This document shows, piece after piece, positions 24,367 through 32,869 of a stretch of DNA of 48,638 nucleotides. Numbering within the stretch: position 1 is the first letter of the stretch; every line of letters begins with the position of its first letter. The DNA is from Phycisphaerae bacterium. Its GTDB lineage: Bacteria; Planctomycetota; Phycisphaerae; UBA1845. Made by a program: the position numbers and the translations under genes. The notes under the pieces were generated by a model. That model made no database searches, was not told the DNA's origin, and worked only from the letters and a program-made list of their open reading frames with translations. The stretch lies in assembly GCA_029260015.1 (NCBI GenBank), contig JAJDEB010000025.1, forward strand, positions 1 to 48,638. The letters run 5' to 3'.

Positions 24367-26546
24367 TTTTGCGCTGGTTTTGCTGCCTTGCGCTGGTAGC
24401 GAGTTCATTGGTTGCGGCTTTGGAGGATGCCCCGGCAGCCCCTGACCCCCAGGCTCTTGATGCGAGCTGGTGGTCCTACTTTGAGCCTGCAGAACCGCTC
24501 AGCAAAAGCGACCTGAAGGCGCGCATAGAAAAAAATCGGGATTCCCTTGAGCAATTGATGCTGGGGCTAAATGATAAACAAAGAGAAAATCTCTCCCCAT
24601 TAGTGAAGCAAATCAATGAGGGCCTTGAACGCTTTGCCAATCTGAGAGAGCTAGCGGTCACGCCTCCCCCCATCCCGCTGCCGACAGAGCAATATTCACT
24701 GACCGAGTCGGTGGCGCGTTTTGTTTTGTGGCGTCAACTAAAGCGAGAGTTCGAGCTGGGGCAGGGCGACCTGGAGTGGCAGAAAACACAGCTTGCTACG
24801 GGCCGTAAGCGCCAGGCGAAACGCCGTGGCGAGTATCTTAATCTCCGGGAGTCTGATCCACAGCGCCTCCCGCAGGCGATTAAGCTAATGGCCAGTCGGG
24901 TAAGTTTGGAGCTGGCTTCGTTAAAAAACAAGCAACAAGGAGCGAAGTTAAAAATAGCGGAAGAGCACCTTCAGCGCCTTGTCGATGAGCTCGCTTCGAT
25001 CAGATTAAAGTTGGCGCCATCACCAGAGGCCTATGCAAATTTGACGAAACGTCAGGTTGAAGCGCAAAGCCAAGCAGATGTTCTCCGCGAGAGAGCGATG
25101 GAGCAGAGTTATGCCTCCTTACTGGGTGAGTCTCTGAATACCGTTGAGCGGACATATAAATCATTAGTGAATGCAAATATCGAAATTGACACCGGTATCT
25201 ATGGGCTGGCTGCAAAGCGCTATCGAATAATGGTCGTCCTAGAGGGGCTGCTCGCAACACAGCAGGGTGATCAAAAAAATATTGACCAGAAGAGTATTCC
25301 CGTTCTGAGAGAAGCGGTAAAACATTTTCGTGAATTTACAGAGGTTATCAAACAGCAAGATCAATTCTGGCGTTCTTTGAACGTCCAGACACGCAAATTT
25401 GTAGCGACGCAAACATTGGGAGTGAGCACCGAAACAGGCGAGCACGGCGTAGCGTACCAGCGCATGAATATACAGATCGAGGCCAATGATCGTAGACTCC
25501 GCGAGTTTGAACTCGAACGGGATAAAGGAAATTTTATTGTTCAGATAGCGCAGGAGAAATTAAACGATGATGCGGGTTGGCTGAATCGAGGCCTGTTCGC
25601 GATGGATGTTGGCTTTGAACAAAGCTGGGATCGGCTTGGCCAATGGATGAATGCAACCTTGATAGAGATCAATGACGTTCCGTTGACTGCTATGGGATTG
25701 CTACGGGTGATCTTTATCATTTTTATCGCCTGGCTGGTGTCAAGAGTGTTACGGCGCGGCCTGGATACATTGGCCGCACACAACGAAGCGCTTAGCCCGA
25801 GTGCTATGTATACCCTTGGCAGGGTTATCCATTACATCGTGCTTGTGTTGGGTATCATCATCGGCCTGTCTTCTATTGGCCTGGATTTTACCAAGTTTGC
25901 GTTATTTGCCAGCGCCCTGGGTGTTGGTATTGGTTTTGGCCTGCAAAATCTTATTGGTAATTTTGTCTCCGGGCTCATTATCCTTTTTGAGAAAAGTCTT
26001 AAGGTGGGGGATTTTGTCGAGCTGTCCTCAGGACTCGCCGGGGAAGTAAAAGAAATCAATATGCGCGGCACGCTTATTACGACCAATGACAACATTGACA
26101 TCATTGTGCCCAACTCAGATTTTGTTAACAATCAGGTGACAAACTGGACTCTGCGAGAAACCTACCGTCGTATTCATGTGCCATTCGGCGTTGCCTATGG
26201 CACGGATAAAGACCTTGTCAAGCAGGCCGCGTTAGAAGCAGCAGACGAAGTCAAATGGACCCTGGGCGATGATATAAACAGAAAACCACAAGTTTGGTTT
26301 GTACAATTTGGCGACAGCAGCCTTAATTTTGAATTGGTTGTATGGTTGCAGGCAGAAGCGGTAAAAAGACCTGGTGCGGTGCAAGCCGCCTATTTGTGGG
26401 AGATCGATACCAAGCTCAAAGAGCATGGCATCGAAATCCCTTTCCCGCAACGAGATTTGCATCTGCGCAGTGTTTTCGGCCAAAAGGATGAAGCCGGCTT
26501 GTTGCTTTTTAATAGACAGAACGAAGTTGATCCTGCCCACCAGTGA
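24357..26546 (+). CDS. Large MscS-family mechanosensitive channel with periplasmic coiled-coil domain
   Basis: A 729-residue channel. A signal peptide (about 1-22) is followed by a long, charged, helical periplasmic region (about 30-430). Three helices (about 440-560) lead to the MscS pore and beta domain (GVGIGFGLQNLIGNFVSGLI, SLKVGDFVEL) and the cage domain (FGDSSLNFELVVWLQ, GIEIPFPQRDLHLRSVF). The arrangement is like a shortened KefA/MscK with fewer membrane helices. Two starts compete: GTG at 24357, 6 bases after AGGAG, and ATG at 24363, which forms an ATGA overlap with the corA stop. Coupling of an ion channel with a tension-gated channel suggests a joint role in osmotic or ionic homeostasis. 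Confidence 0.92.
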   Translation: MAMILRWFCCLALVASSLVAALEDAPAAPDPQALDASWWSYFEPAEPLSKSDLKARIEKNRDSLEQLMLGLNDKQRENLSPLVKQINEGLERFANLRELAVTPPPIPLPTEQYSLTESVARFVLWRQLKREFELGQGDLEWQKTQLATGRKRQAKRRGEYLNLRESDPQRLPQAIKLMASRVSLELASLKNKQQGAKLKIAEEHLQRLVDELASIRLKLAPSPEAYANLTKRQVEAQSQADVLRERAMEQSYASLLGESLNTVERTYKSLVNANIEIDTGIYGLAAKRYRIMVVLEGLLATQQGDQKNIDQKSIPVLREAVKHFREFTEVIKQQDQFWRSLNVQTRKFVATQTLGVSTETGEHGVAYQRMNIQIEANDRRLREFELERDKGNFIVQIAQEKLNDDAGWLNRGLFAMDVGFEQSWDRLGQWMNATLIEINDVPLTAMGLLRVIFIIFIAWLVSRVLRRGLDTLAAHNEALSPSAMYTLGRVIHYIVLVLGIIIGLSSIGLDFTKFALFASALGVGIGFGLQNLIGNFVSGLIILFEKSLKVGDFVELSSGLAGEVKEINMRGTLITTNDNIDIIVPNSDFVNNQVTNWTLRETYRRIHVPFGVAYGTDKDLVKQAALEAADEVKWTLGDDINRKPQVWFVQFGDSSLNFELVVWLQAEAVKRPGAVQAAYLWEIDTKLKEHGIEIPFPQRDLHLRSVFGQKDEAGLLLFNRQNEVDPAHQ

Positions 26547-26924
26547 CGGACACTTTGTTAAGCGACTAAACTATGCTAAAGAGGTGAATGAGAACAAAGA
26601 AAACAGGAAAGAAAACAACTACCCGGAGGCAACAAGCCCCCGGAGTTCTGGGCAGAAGCACTGGCACTCCATTGTAAAAAAGGCGGCCAGATACTTCACC
26701 AAAAGCCTGGAATAAAGTATGTGTTTATGAATCAGCATGCAGGCTTATAGGGTAAGGCATTTTAAAGAAAGGATATGTCCATGTCCCAGAATGAATCGGC
26801 TCAGAGTAAAAATGCAGTAGTTTTAAAATGTTGGCCGGACATGGGTCCGGGACGGAGTCGATTCGGTGTCACGGGGATTCCGGTGGACAGATATCTCAGC
26901 CTCTGCCCCTATAGTTCGCAGCCT
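26547..26924. other. Intergenic region between convergent genes; small ORF candidate
   Basis: No recognised gene. An ORF starting with ATG at 26781 (preceded by AAAGAAAGG) would encode about 74 residues, beginning MSQNESAQSKNAVVLKCW, but it runs into the 3' end of the opposite-strand MFS gene and looks like nothing known. A GC-rich near-palindrome around 26834-26853 (CCGGACATGGGTCCGG) lies inside it. Confidence 0.3.
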
Positions 26925-28148
26925 TTATTCATCGTCTACTGTCCGCGGGTCCAATTGCAATGCACCCTGAGAGGCCGCCGTAGTAATAGGGCGAAATTTT
27001 GAGAAGTGTTCGCGAGCAGGCTTGCGGGAGTTGATCATCAGCACGACCAGCACACCACCGATGCTGAGAATTACCGCACTGAACAGAAAGAATGCTCCTG
27101 ACCCGAACCATTGCATGGCTTGTGCAGCTGCCAGCGGACCAACGATGGAGCCTGATGCGTTCATGACCAGGAGTCCGGTTCCTACCTCTAGAAACGACTG
27201 ATTTCCTATATTGTCACTGGCATGGGCAAGGCACAGAGCCTGTATCGGCATGACAAATGCGCCAAAAAATAACATCGCTGCAGGGACAGCCGAAACGGGA
27301 AGCAGGAACGCAATGACCGAGACCAGCGCACCGGCAAGCATAATGCAGGCAACCACCACGCGCCTGTCCATTCTGTCAGACAGTCGACCGAGGGGAAGCA
27401 GCGAGAGTGCGCCGCCAACAATGCCCAGGGCCATCATCAGGCTGATCAATTCAATACCCATACCGATCTGGAGCCCGTAGGCAGGCCCCAATGTGTAGTA
27501 CACCGCCCCGACAATACCAGCGATGAAGGCACCTAAAGAGGCAACTCGTGACGTGCGAATGACAAGTAAGGGCGAGAAGGTCGCGCTGGGTATCTGTGCC
27601 GGTTGCGAGGTCCCTGTAACACAGATTGGAATGGCTGCAATGACGATAAAGGCAGCAGAAATAATAAACAAATGTTCGTTTTCCAAAGGCGCGACGTTAA
27701 GTAAAAGTTGCCCGCCGGCCAGCGCGGTCAGAACAATTGCCGTGTATGTGGCCAGCACAGCTCCGCGTACTTCGTTTTCGGTCTTTTCGTTTAGCCAGCT
27801 TTCAATGACCATATAGAGACCGGAAATTGCAACGCCAGCAAAGAAACGCAGTACGAGCCAGATGGGAAAGGCGTTGAATAATGCCAGCACCAGGACGGTA
27901 GCAGTCATCACGGCGGTCAGGGTCGCAAAACAGCGGATATGTCCTATGCGTCTTACGAGTCCTGGAATACTGAAACAACCAAATAGAAATCCACAGAAAT
28001 AGACAGACCCGAGAATGCCGACGGAGAGGCTGTCCCAGCCCATTAGTTCGGCGCGCAATGGAATCAAGGCCAGCTGCAAGCCGTGGCCAGTTAACAGAAA
28101 CGCGACACCTAAAAGCAAGGTGGCTAATTTGAGCACACTACCAATCAA
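26925..28148 (-). CDS. Major facilitator superfamily transporter (YcaD-like)
   Basis: A 407-residue, 12-helix transporter. The N-half reads LTGHGLQLALIPLRAELMGW and the loop after TM2 VRRIGHIRCF; TM5 carries FFAGVAISGLYMVIESWLNE, characteristic of the YcaD branch of MFS. The C-half cytoplasmic loop GRLSDRMDRRVV is the repeated motif A. The substrate is unknown. The first start in frame is TTG at 28148, with AAGGAA 8-9 bases upstream; no early ATG offers a better site. An IS3-type remnant lies about 180 bases upstream and could have changed its promoter. Confidence 0.88.
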   Translation of the reverse strand: MIGSVLKLATLLLGVAFLLTGHGLQLALIPLRAELMGWDSLSVGILGSVYFCGFLFGCFSIPGLVRRIGHIRCFATLTAVMTATVLVLALFNAFPIWLVLRFFAGVAISGLYMVIESWLNEKTENEVRGAVLATYTAIVLTALAGGQLLLNVAPLENEHLFIISAAFIVIAAIPICVTGTSQPAQIPSATFSPLLVIRTSRVASLGAFIAGIVGAVYYTLGPAYGLQIGMGIELISLMMALGIVGGALSLLPLGRLSDRMDRRVVVACIMLAGALVSVIAFLLPVSAVPAAMLFFGAFVMPIQALCLAHASDNIGNQSFLEVGTGLLVMNASGSIVGPLAAAQAMQWFGSGAFFLFSAVILSIGGVLVVLMINSRKPAREHFSKFRPITTAASQGALQLDPRTVDDE

Positions 28149-28329
28149 TAGCCTGTTCCTTAAAAAATTGATGAACTTCAGGAGCCGGCTTTATACAGGT
28201 TCCAGCGTTTGTCCATACCGCTAGTCGTAGCGACGAAGCGGAATCACCCCGAGCGGGATGACAAGTAGTGTACCAAGCTTGAAATTATATGGTTTTGACG
28301 GCCCAATCAGGCTGGAGTCGCGCCAAGTT

Positions 28330-28913
28330 AATAAGGGACGCGATTTTTGCGAGAAGCGGCAACGTTCTTCGCAAAGGCATCAAAGTGAGATTCCAAACGA
28401 TCGAACGTTGCCGCGAAGCCTGTCCGATAAACATGATGTGCCGCCTGCTGAACGTACATCCGAAGAAGGGAAGGCTGGCTCTACCTAACGGATGTAGTGG
28501 ATTTATTCTGTGGGCAGGTCGTTGCCTGGTCAATGAGTCACAGGATGGATCGCCAACTTGTGATTCAAGCCGTTCTAATGGCCCCGCGGCAGGGGAAGAC
28601 AAAGTCGCGTGTAGTATTGCATTCGGATCGCGGCTCCCAGTTCACAAGCCACGAGTACCAGCAGTTCCTGGCAGGTCATGACATTGCGTGTAGTATGAGC
28701 GCGGTGGGCAGTTGTTACGATAATGCGGCAGCTGAAAGCTTCTTTGGGCTGCTCAAGCGAGAAAGGGTTATTCGTTGCGGTTATGCAACTCGTGCTGACG
28801 CCAGGGCCGATGTGTTCGAATATATCGAGATCGCTTACAATCCGAGGAAGCGCCGGAAATTAGAGCAATTGCGTCAAACTACCCTTAACTGGAAGTCCGC
28901 CGTGTCAGGGTAA
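28330..28913 (+). mobile_element. IS3-family transposase remnant (orfA tail, orfB with internal deletion)
   Basis: The tail of an OrfA is readable as AATFFAKASK followed by TGA at 28386. OrfB starts in overlap (KVRFQTIERCREACPINMMC, then RLLNV) and breaks off near 28461. It resumes in another frame as EGWLYLTDVVDLFCGQVVAW and continues with LHSDRGSQFTS (second Asp), VGSCYDNAAAESFFGLLKRE (Glu) and a normal C-terminus to 28913. The junction at 28461-28470 removes about 130 residues, including the HTH_21 part and the first catalytic Asp. The transposase is therefore inactive. The terminal inverted repeats were not identified. Confidence 0.88.
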
Positions 28914-28948
28914 AAGCAATGACTGATTTACCTTCATAAACAATGTTA

Positions 28949-29006
28949 GGAACCTCTGATTAATTTTGAGCGCAAGATACGAGTTCATGAATTGATCGGA
29001 GGTTCC
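28949..29006. repeat. 58-bp inverted-repeat element
   Basis: GGAACCTCTGATTAATT at 28949-28965 and its near complement at 28990-29006 (15 of 17 positions pair) enclose 24 bases. Termini beginning GGAACCTC resemble the ends of some IS elements, so it may be a minimal deletion derivative or MITE-like element. It lies 19 bases before the DUF21 gene start and could form a hairpin in its 5' leader. Confidence 0.6.
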
Positions 29007-29024
29007 CTAGCTGGAAATCTATAA

Positions 29025-30074
29025 ATGGAAGCAGTACCTGCAAGTGTTCTCGTGTGGATAGGTATCCTATTTTGTATCAGTCAATCAGCGATGTTTTCGG
29101 GCCTGAATTTGGCCCTGTTGAGTATCAGTCGGCTGCGTCTTGAAGTTGAGGTCGCTGGCGGTAATCCAGATGCGAGCAAAATTCTTGCTTTACGCAAGGA
29201 TTCCCATTTTCTGCTCACCACTATTCTGTGGGGTAACGTGGCGGTCAATGTGCTGTTAACACTGCTGTCAAAATCGGTAATGACAGGCGCTTTGTCCTTC
29301 TTTTTCTCAACCTTTCTTATTACCTTTATGGGTGAAATTATTCCCCAGGCCTATTTTTCTCGCCATGCGCTGCGCATGGGCGCGCTGCTGGCCCCGGTGC
29401 TACGTCTGTACCAAATGCTTCTTTACCCTGTTGCGAAACCTTCTGCCTTGATGCTGGATTGGTGGTTGGGTGAAGAGAGTATCCGATATTTCACAGAACG
29501 AGATTTACATCGGGTTATTCGTGAGCATATCAATGCTGAAGAGTCCGACGTGAGTCGTCTGGAGGGGATTGGCGCGATGAACTTTTTATCGCTGGATGAC
29601 GTCTCTGTCACCCAGGAAGGTGAAAATGTCGACCCAGCTAGTGTTATTCCTTTACCAATAAAAAATGATAGGCCGGTATTTCCCTCGTTCGAGCGAAAAA
29701 TAGACGATGGCTTTCTAATCGATGTGAATCGATCCGGTAAAAAATGGGTCATTATTGTCGATGATAAGAGCAAGCAACCTTGCATGGTATTAAATGCGAA
29801 TGCTTTTTTACGGGACGCGTTACTGGGTACAGAGCCGACAAATCCTTATCACTATTGTCATCGGCCTGTTCTTATCGAAGACTCCGGGGTTTTACTTGGA
29901 AAAGTGCTGACGAAGCTAAAAGTTTACCCGATAAATGATGTCGATGACGTCATTGACGATGACTTGATCCTTATTTGGTCGGATCAGAAGCGGGTGATTA
30001 CCGGGGCCGACATTCTCGGTCGTTTGTTGCGTGGAATCACGCTGCGGGATATTGCACCATTCGGCGACGGGTAG
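29025..30074 (+). CDS. DUF21 (CNNM transmembrane) domain protein with CBS-like C-terminus
   Basis: A 349-residue inner-membrane protein. The DUF21/CNNM domain covers about 1-165: FCISQSAMFSGLNLALLSIS, FLLTTILWGNVAVNVLLTLL, and the conserved FMGEIIPQAYFSRHALRMG. A charged linker and a region resembling a CBS/Bateman pair follow (about 190-345), without the CorC_HlyC C-terminal domain. Related proteins take part in Mg2+/Co2+ efflux or its regulation. It stands alone on the plus strand behind an inverted-repeat element. Confidence 0.85.
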   Translation: MEAVPASVLVWIGILFCISQSAMFSGLNLALLSISRLRLEVEVAGGNPDASKILALRKDSHFLLTTILWGNVAVNVLLTLLSKSVMTGALSFFFSTFLITFMGEIIPQAYFSRHALRMGALLAPVLRLYQMLLYPVAKPSALMLDWWLGEESIRYFTERDLHRVIREHINAEESDVSRLEGIGAMNFLSLDDVSVTQEGENVDPASVIPLPIKNDRPVFPSFERKIDDGFLIDVNRSGKKWVIIVDDKSKQPCMVLNANAFLRDALLGTEPTNPYHYCHRPVLIEDSGVLLGKVLTKLKVYPINDVDDVIDDDLILIWSDQKRVITGADILGRLLRGITLRDIAPFGDG

Positions 30075-30163
30075 TTGTTACGCTCAAGAATAACTTGCGC
30101 TAAAAAACAACTATCGTGTCAAAAGATGAGTAGATTTAATAAATTGGAAGAAAATATGAAAAT

Positions 30164-30463
30164 ATGAAAATATTATTAATGTTATTTTTCGTGCTTTATT
30201 CAAGCTCGATGCTGGCAGAAACTAGTGAAGAGTATTACTGTATGAAAGAAAAAGGTTGCGGGGCGGGGGATATCATAATCATTGAGACAAATAAGATAGG
30301 TACTGGAAAGACATACTTAACAGAAAAAATCGCAAAATATTGTGATTTTGGCAAGTCAATATTTCGTAATGACCTTGATGATAGAAAAGTCAAGGTAGCC
30401 TGTGTCTATATTGGTGACACCCGAACGGATAGAAAAACGGTTAAGGGTGGTCTGACTAATTGA
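30164..30463 (+). CDS. Small secreted cysteine-containing protein of unknown function
   Basis: A 99-residue protein with a clear signal peptide (MKILLMLFFVLYSSSMLA-E). The mature part has four cysteines (YYCMKEKGCGAG, KYCDF, VACVY), possibly two disulfides, and charged surface segments. The start region holds a short repeat (ATGAAAAT three times, 30155-30172), giving alternative ATG codons; the last one best places the signal peptide. Flanking genes give no clue to a role. Confidence 0.6.
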   Translation: MKILLMLFFVLYSSSMLAETSEEYYCMKEKGCGAGDIIIIETNKIGTGKTYLTEKIAKYCDFGKSIFRNDLDDRKVKVACVYIGDTRTDRKTVKGGLTN

Positions 30464-30585
30464 GCTTTTACACACTCAGCTCGTCCTGGGATGCCAGCGT
30501 GAATCCAAGTAGTAAGTGCAATCCATTAAAATAGATTAACTCTTCTCCGAGACAAACAATGGAAAACAGATAAAGGGTTAAAGCT

Positions 30586-30855
30586 ATGGTTTCGGTCAAA
30601 AGACTAGTCCTGGATGTTCTTAAGCCCCATCAGCCGAATGCGCTCGAGTTTTCCAGGGCCATTGCCGGAGTCGGTGCCAATTATCATGTGCATTTAACGG
30701 TTCTTGAGGTAGATGAAAATACCGAAACCCTGCGAATGGTGGTGGAGGCAAACGCCATTGATTTTGATGCAGTCCAATCTGCTATAACCAGTATGGGCGG
30801 TTCGCTGCACAGTATCGATGAGGTAGAAGTTCAAAATCAAACGGATGTTGACTAA
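30586..30855 (+). CDS. DUF211-family protein
   Basis: An 89-residue soluble protein matching DUF211 over its full length: KRLVLDVLKPHQPNALEFSR at the start, then VHLTVLEVDENTETLRMVVE, IDFDAVQSAITSMGG and HSIDEVEV. The family has a ferredoxin-like fold, is best known from archaea, and its function is unsettled. The stop is 6 bases before the VIT1-like membrane protein gene, so they are probably co-expressed. Confidence 0.85.
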   Translation: MVSVKRLVLDVLKPHQPNALEFSRAIAGVGANYHVHLTVLEVDENTETLRMVVEANAIDFDAVQSAITSMGGSLHSIDEVEVQNQTDVD

Positions 30856-30861
30856 GGAATT

Positions 30862-31446
30862 ATGGGTGTCTTAAGTCACGTCAGATTTCTGCTGAGCGTC
30901 ACCCATAGCCACCTGATTTTGAGACGCTATTTTGTTGTCAATGGTTTTGATGGAGTGCTCACCATGATGGGGCTCATCATCGGGTTTATTGTCAGCACAC
31001 CGGCTGACTTAGCAGTGATTATTAATGTTTGTCTGGGCGCGGCTATTGCGCTGGGCATGAGCGGCATCAGTAGTGCTTACATCAGTGAATCTGCAGAGCG
31101 ACACCATGCTCTGGATAAGCTGGAGGACGCGATGATCAGCGATCTTCAGGAGAGTACACATGGTCAGGCGGCACGCCTGGCACCCTTGTTAGTGGCGCTA
31201 GTTAATGGTTTAGCGCCGCTGATCTTTTCACTGCTGATCCTGATGCCCCTATGGCTTGCGAACCTGGGTGTCCCGCTGCCGCTACCACCCCTTTACGGGG
31301 CCATCCTCGTGGCGCTTGTGTTGGTTTTTTTACTCGGCGTTTTTCTTGGCCGAATCGCAGATATTTCATGGCTACGTAGTGGGCTACAGACCTTGTTGGT
31401 CGCGGTGGCAACCGCTGTTCTTATTTACCTATTTGCTGGCCGCTAA
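30862..31446 (+). CDS. VIT1/CCC1-like integral membrane protein
   Basis: A 194-residue protein with about five helices. The N-terminal part (RRYFVVNGFDGVLTMMGLIIGF) and AIALGMSGISSAYISESAER correspond to the first two helices of the VIT1/CCC1 vacuolar iron transporter-like superfamily. The middle contains the short cytoplasmic metal-binding helix region DKLEDAMISDLQES. It may transport Fe2+ or Mn2+, but the family includes many uncharacterised members. It follows the DUF211 gene by 6 bases. Confidence 0.78.
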   Translation: MGVLSHVRFLLSVTHSHLILRRYFVVNGFDGVLTMMGLIIGFIVSTPADLAVIINVCLGAAIALGMSGISSAYISESAERHHALDKLEDAMISDLQESTHGQAARLAPLLVALVNGLAPLIFSLLILMPLWLANLGVPLPLPPLYGAILVALVLVFLLGVFLGRIADISWLRSGLQTLLVAVATAVLIYLFAGR

Positions 31447-31814
31447 GAGATGGCGGGTCGCCTGGCTTTGGATTGCTGCTGATGAAGTTTGTCCAGCTCA
31501 CCTCTTCGGCAACTGGTCTGAGGGCAGCAGAAGCGGTTCAAGTATGATCAATCATACAGTCCTCGAAAACGATATTGTGGCATTCTTGCGCAGGCAAGTA
31601 TTCGAGAGCTGTTCTGCTGGCAGAGGGTGATTAAGAGGCCGCAGGCTACACGAGGTTGTATGACAGAGCGCAGGAAACAGTGCTAGTGCTGACTAAGCGG
31701 TTAGTCAATCGACGCGGCGCGCGTCGAGTGCGTAACTTAACTCAGGATGATAAAACTGATGCTGGTCGCCAGTAAAACTGTGATTATATAAGCGCGACAC
31801 AAGGCCTTGAAATA
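31447..31814. promoter_or_regulatory. Upstream region of the Mrp-like operon with two adjacent hairpins
   Basis: No gene is supported in these 368 bases. TGACTAA-GCGG-TTAGTCA (31690-31707) is a perfect 7-bp stem. Directly after it CGACGC-GGCGC-GCGTCG (31710-31726) forms a second 6-bp GC-rich stem. Both lie about 90-125 bases before the small ORF at 31815. They lack a T tract, so a regulatory leader or protein-binding site is more likely than a terminator. Confidence 0.4.
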
Positions 31815-31934
31815 ATGATGTCTGCCAATATTTTCACCGATATCGTATTGCTGCTGTTGGCGGCTGTCCTGACACAGCTGTCGATCGGTCTAGAAACTGC
31901 GCGACTTGAGAAGTCATCCAGGGAAACGGTGTGA
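31815..31934 (+). CDS. 39-codon membrane ORF coupled to mrpE
   Basis: A short ORF (ATG ATG start) encoding one predicted helix (NIFTDIVLLLLAAVLTQLSI) and a charged tail. Its TGA overlaps the mrpE ATG at 31934, as do most gene junctions in this operon. It might be a small subunit or a leader peptide regulating mrpE translation. No homologue is recognised and the ribosome binding site is weak. Confidence 0.4.
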   Translation: MMSANIFTDIVLLLLAAVLTQLSIGLETARLEKSSRETV

Positions 31935-32482
31935 TGAGACCTGAATCTGATAAGGGGCGACCCCGGGACTTGGTGATTAGCCATTTCTGGAGCGGGTGGA
32001 CACGTGTTGCTGCCTTCGCGCTGGTGTGGTGGATACTCACCGGGGGTGCGGTGGCATCATGGCTGGTAGGGGTGCCGGCGGTGCTGGTGGCTACGCTGGT
32101 TAGCATGGTGCTGGTGCCGGCTTTTCCCTGGTCCCCGATCGGGGTTGTATGTTTTTTGCCGTTTTTCGCCTGGCACTCGCTGCGCGGCGGTGTAGACGTG
32201 GCGTGGCGCGCGTTTCACCCCCAGATACCCATTACTCCTGGTCTTGTTGAATACCCATTGCGGCTTTCACCGGGACTGCCCCGGGTGTTCATGGTCAATA
32301 CGGCCAGCCTGCTACCCGGCACCTTGAGCGCCGAGTTGGGTGCGGAGAGCCTGATTGTCCATGTGCTCGACACACAAAAAAGCGTGCTATCAGAATTGAT
32401 GATGGTGGAGCAGGCCGTGGCTCGAATGTTTGCCATATCGCTGGGAAATGGCGAGGGAGATGAGTCCGATGAAGCGAATTAG
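31931..32482 (+). CDS. mnhE: Na+/H+ antiporter subunit E (MrpE/MnhE-like)
   Basis: A 183-residue subunit with two or three N-terminal helices (FALVWWILTGGAVASWLVGV, FPWSPIGVVCFLPFFAWHSL) and a C-terminal soluble domain with the family segment LPGTLSAELGAESLIVHVLD. MrpE is needed for assembly of Mrp antiporters and corresponds to MbhA of membrane-bound hydrogenases. The start may be the GTG at 31931 or the ATG at 31934. It begins the recognised operon, followed by F after 108 bases. Confidence 0.92.
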   Translation: MMRPESDKGRPRDLVISHFWSGWTRVAAFALVWWILTGGAVASWLVGVPAVLVATLVSMVLVPAFPWSPIGVVCFLPFFAWHSLRGGVDVAWRAFHPQIPITPGLVEYPLRLSPGLPRVFMVNTASLLPGTLSAELGAESLIVHVLDTQKSVLSELMMVEQAVARMFAISLGNGEGDESDEAN

Positions 32483-32590
32483 GAGCGTGTTTTTCCCAAG
32501 ATAACCGGCGAGCTTTCGCGCAGCGGGAGCGATCTGATGGTCAAACCAGCAGGCTTTCAAAAACCCGACATACTGGATCAGTGAGGTCGT

Positions 32591-32869
32591 ATGCACACCC
32601 TTTATTTAGCGCTGGCGCTATTCCTTTTGTTGAACCTGATTGCCGGGATGTGGCGGGTGCTGCGCGGTCCTACCGTGGCAGACCGTATGTTGGCAGCACA
32701 GTTATTCGGCACTACCTCAGTGGCTGTACTTCTGTTGCTGGCGCAGGCGGTAAACGACCCAGCCCTGCGTGACGTGGCGCTGGTGTTCGCCCTGCTGGCT
32801 GCGGTGACAGCGGTAGCCTTTGTCCGGCGCGCCTGGGCGGATCAGGAGACAAAGCATGACGCCAATTAA
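32591..32869 (+). CDS. mnhF: Antiporter subunit F (MrpF/MnhF-like)
   Basis: A 92-residue protein with three helices. The diagnostic segment is RVLRGPTVADRMLAAQLFGT followed by ALRDVALVFALLAAVTAVAF. It is a small membrane subunit of the Mrp/Mbh antiporter arm. Its end overlaps the start of the G subunit by 14 bases. Confidence 0.92.
   Translation: MHTLYLALALFLLLNLIAGMWRVLRGPTVADRMLAAQLFGTTSVAVLLLLAQAVNDPALRDVALVFALLAAVTAVAFVRRAWADQETKHDAN

Noticed and set aside
26775..27002. 75-codon ORF with a good ribosome site
   Set aside because: It runs into the 3' end of the opposite-strand MFS gene, has no recognised domain and no conserved context; kept only as a note in the intergenic entry.
28258..28488. 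76-codon ORF preceding the transposase remnant
   Set aside because: Its frame is a shifted reading of the orfA tail and orfB start; the real homology runs in other frames.
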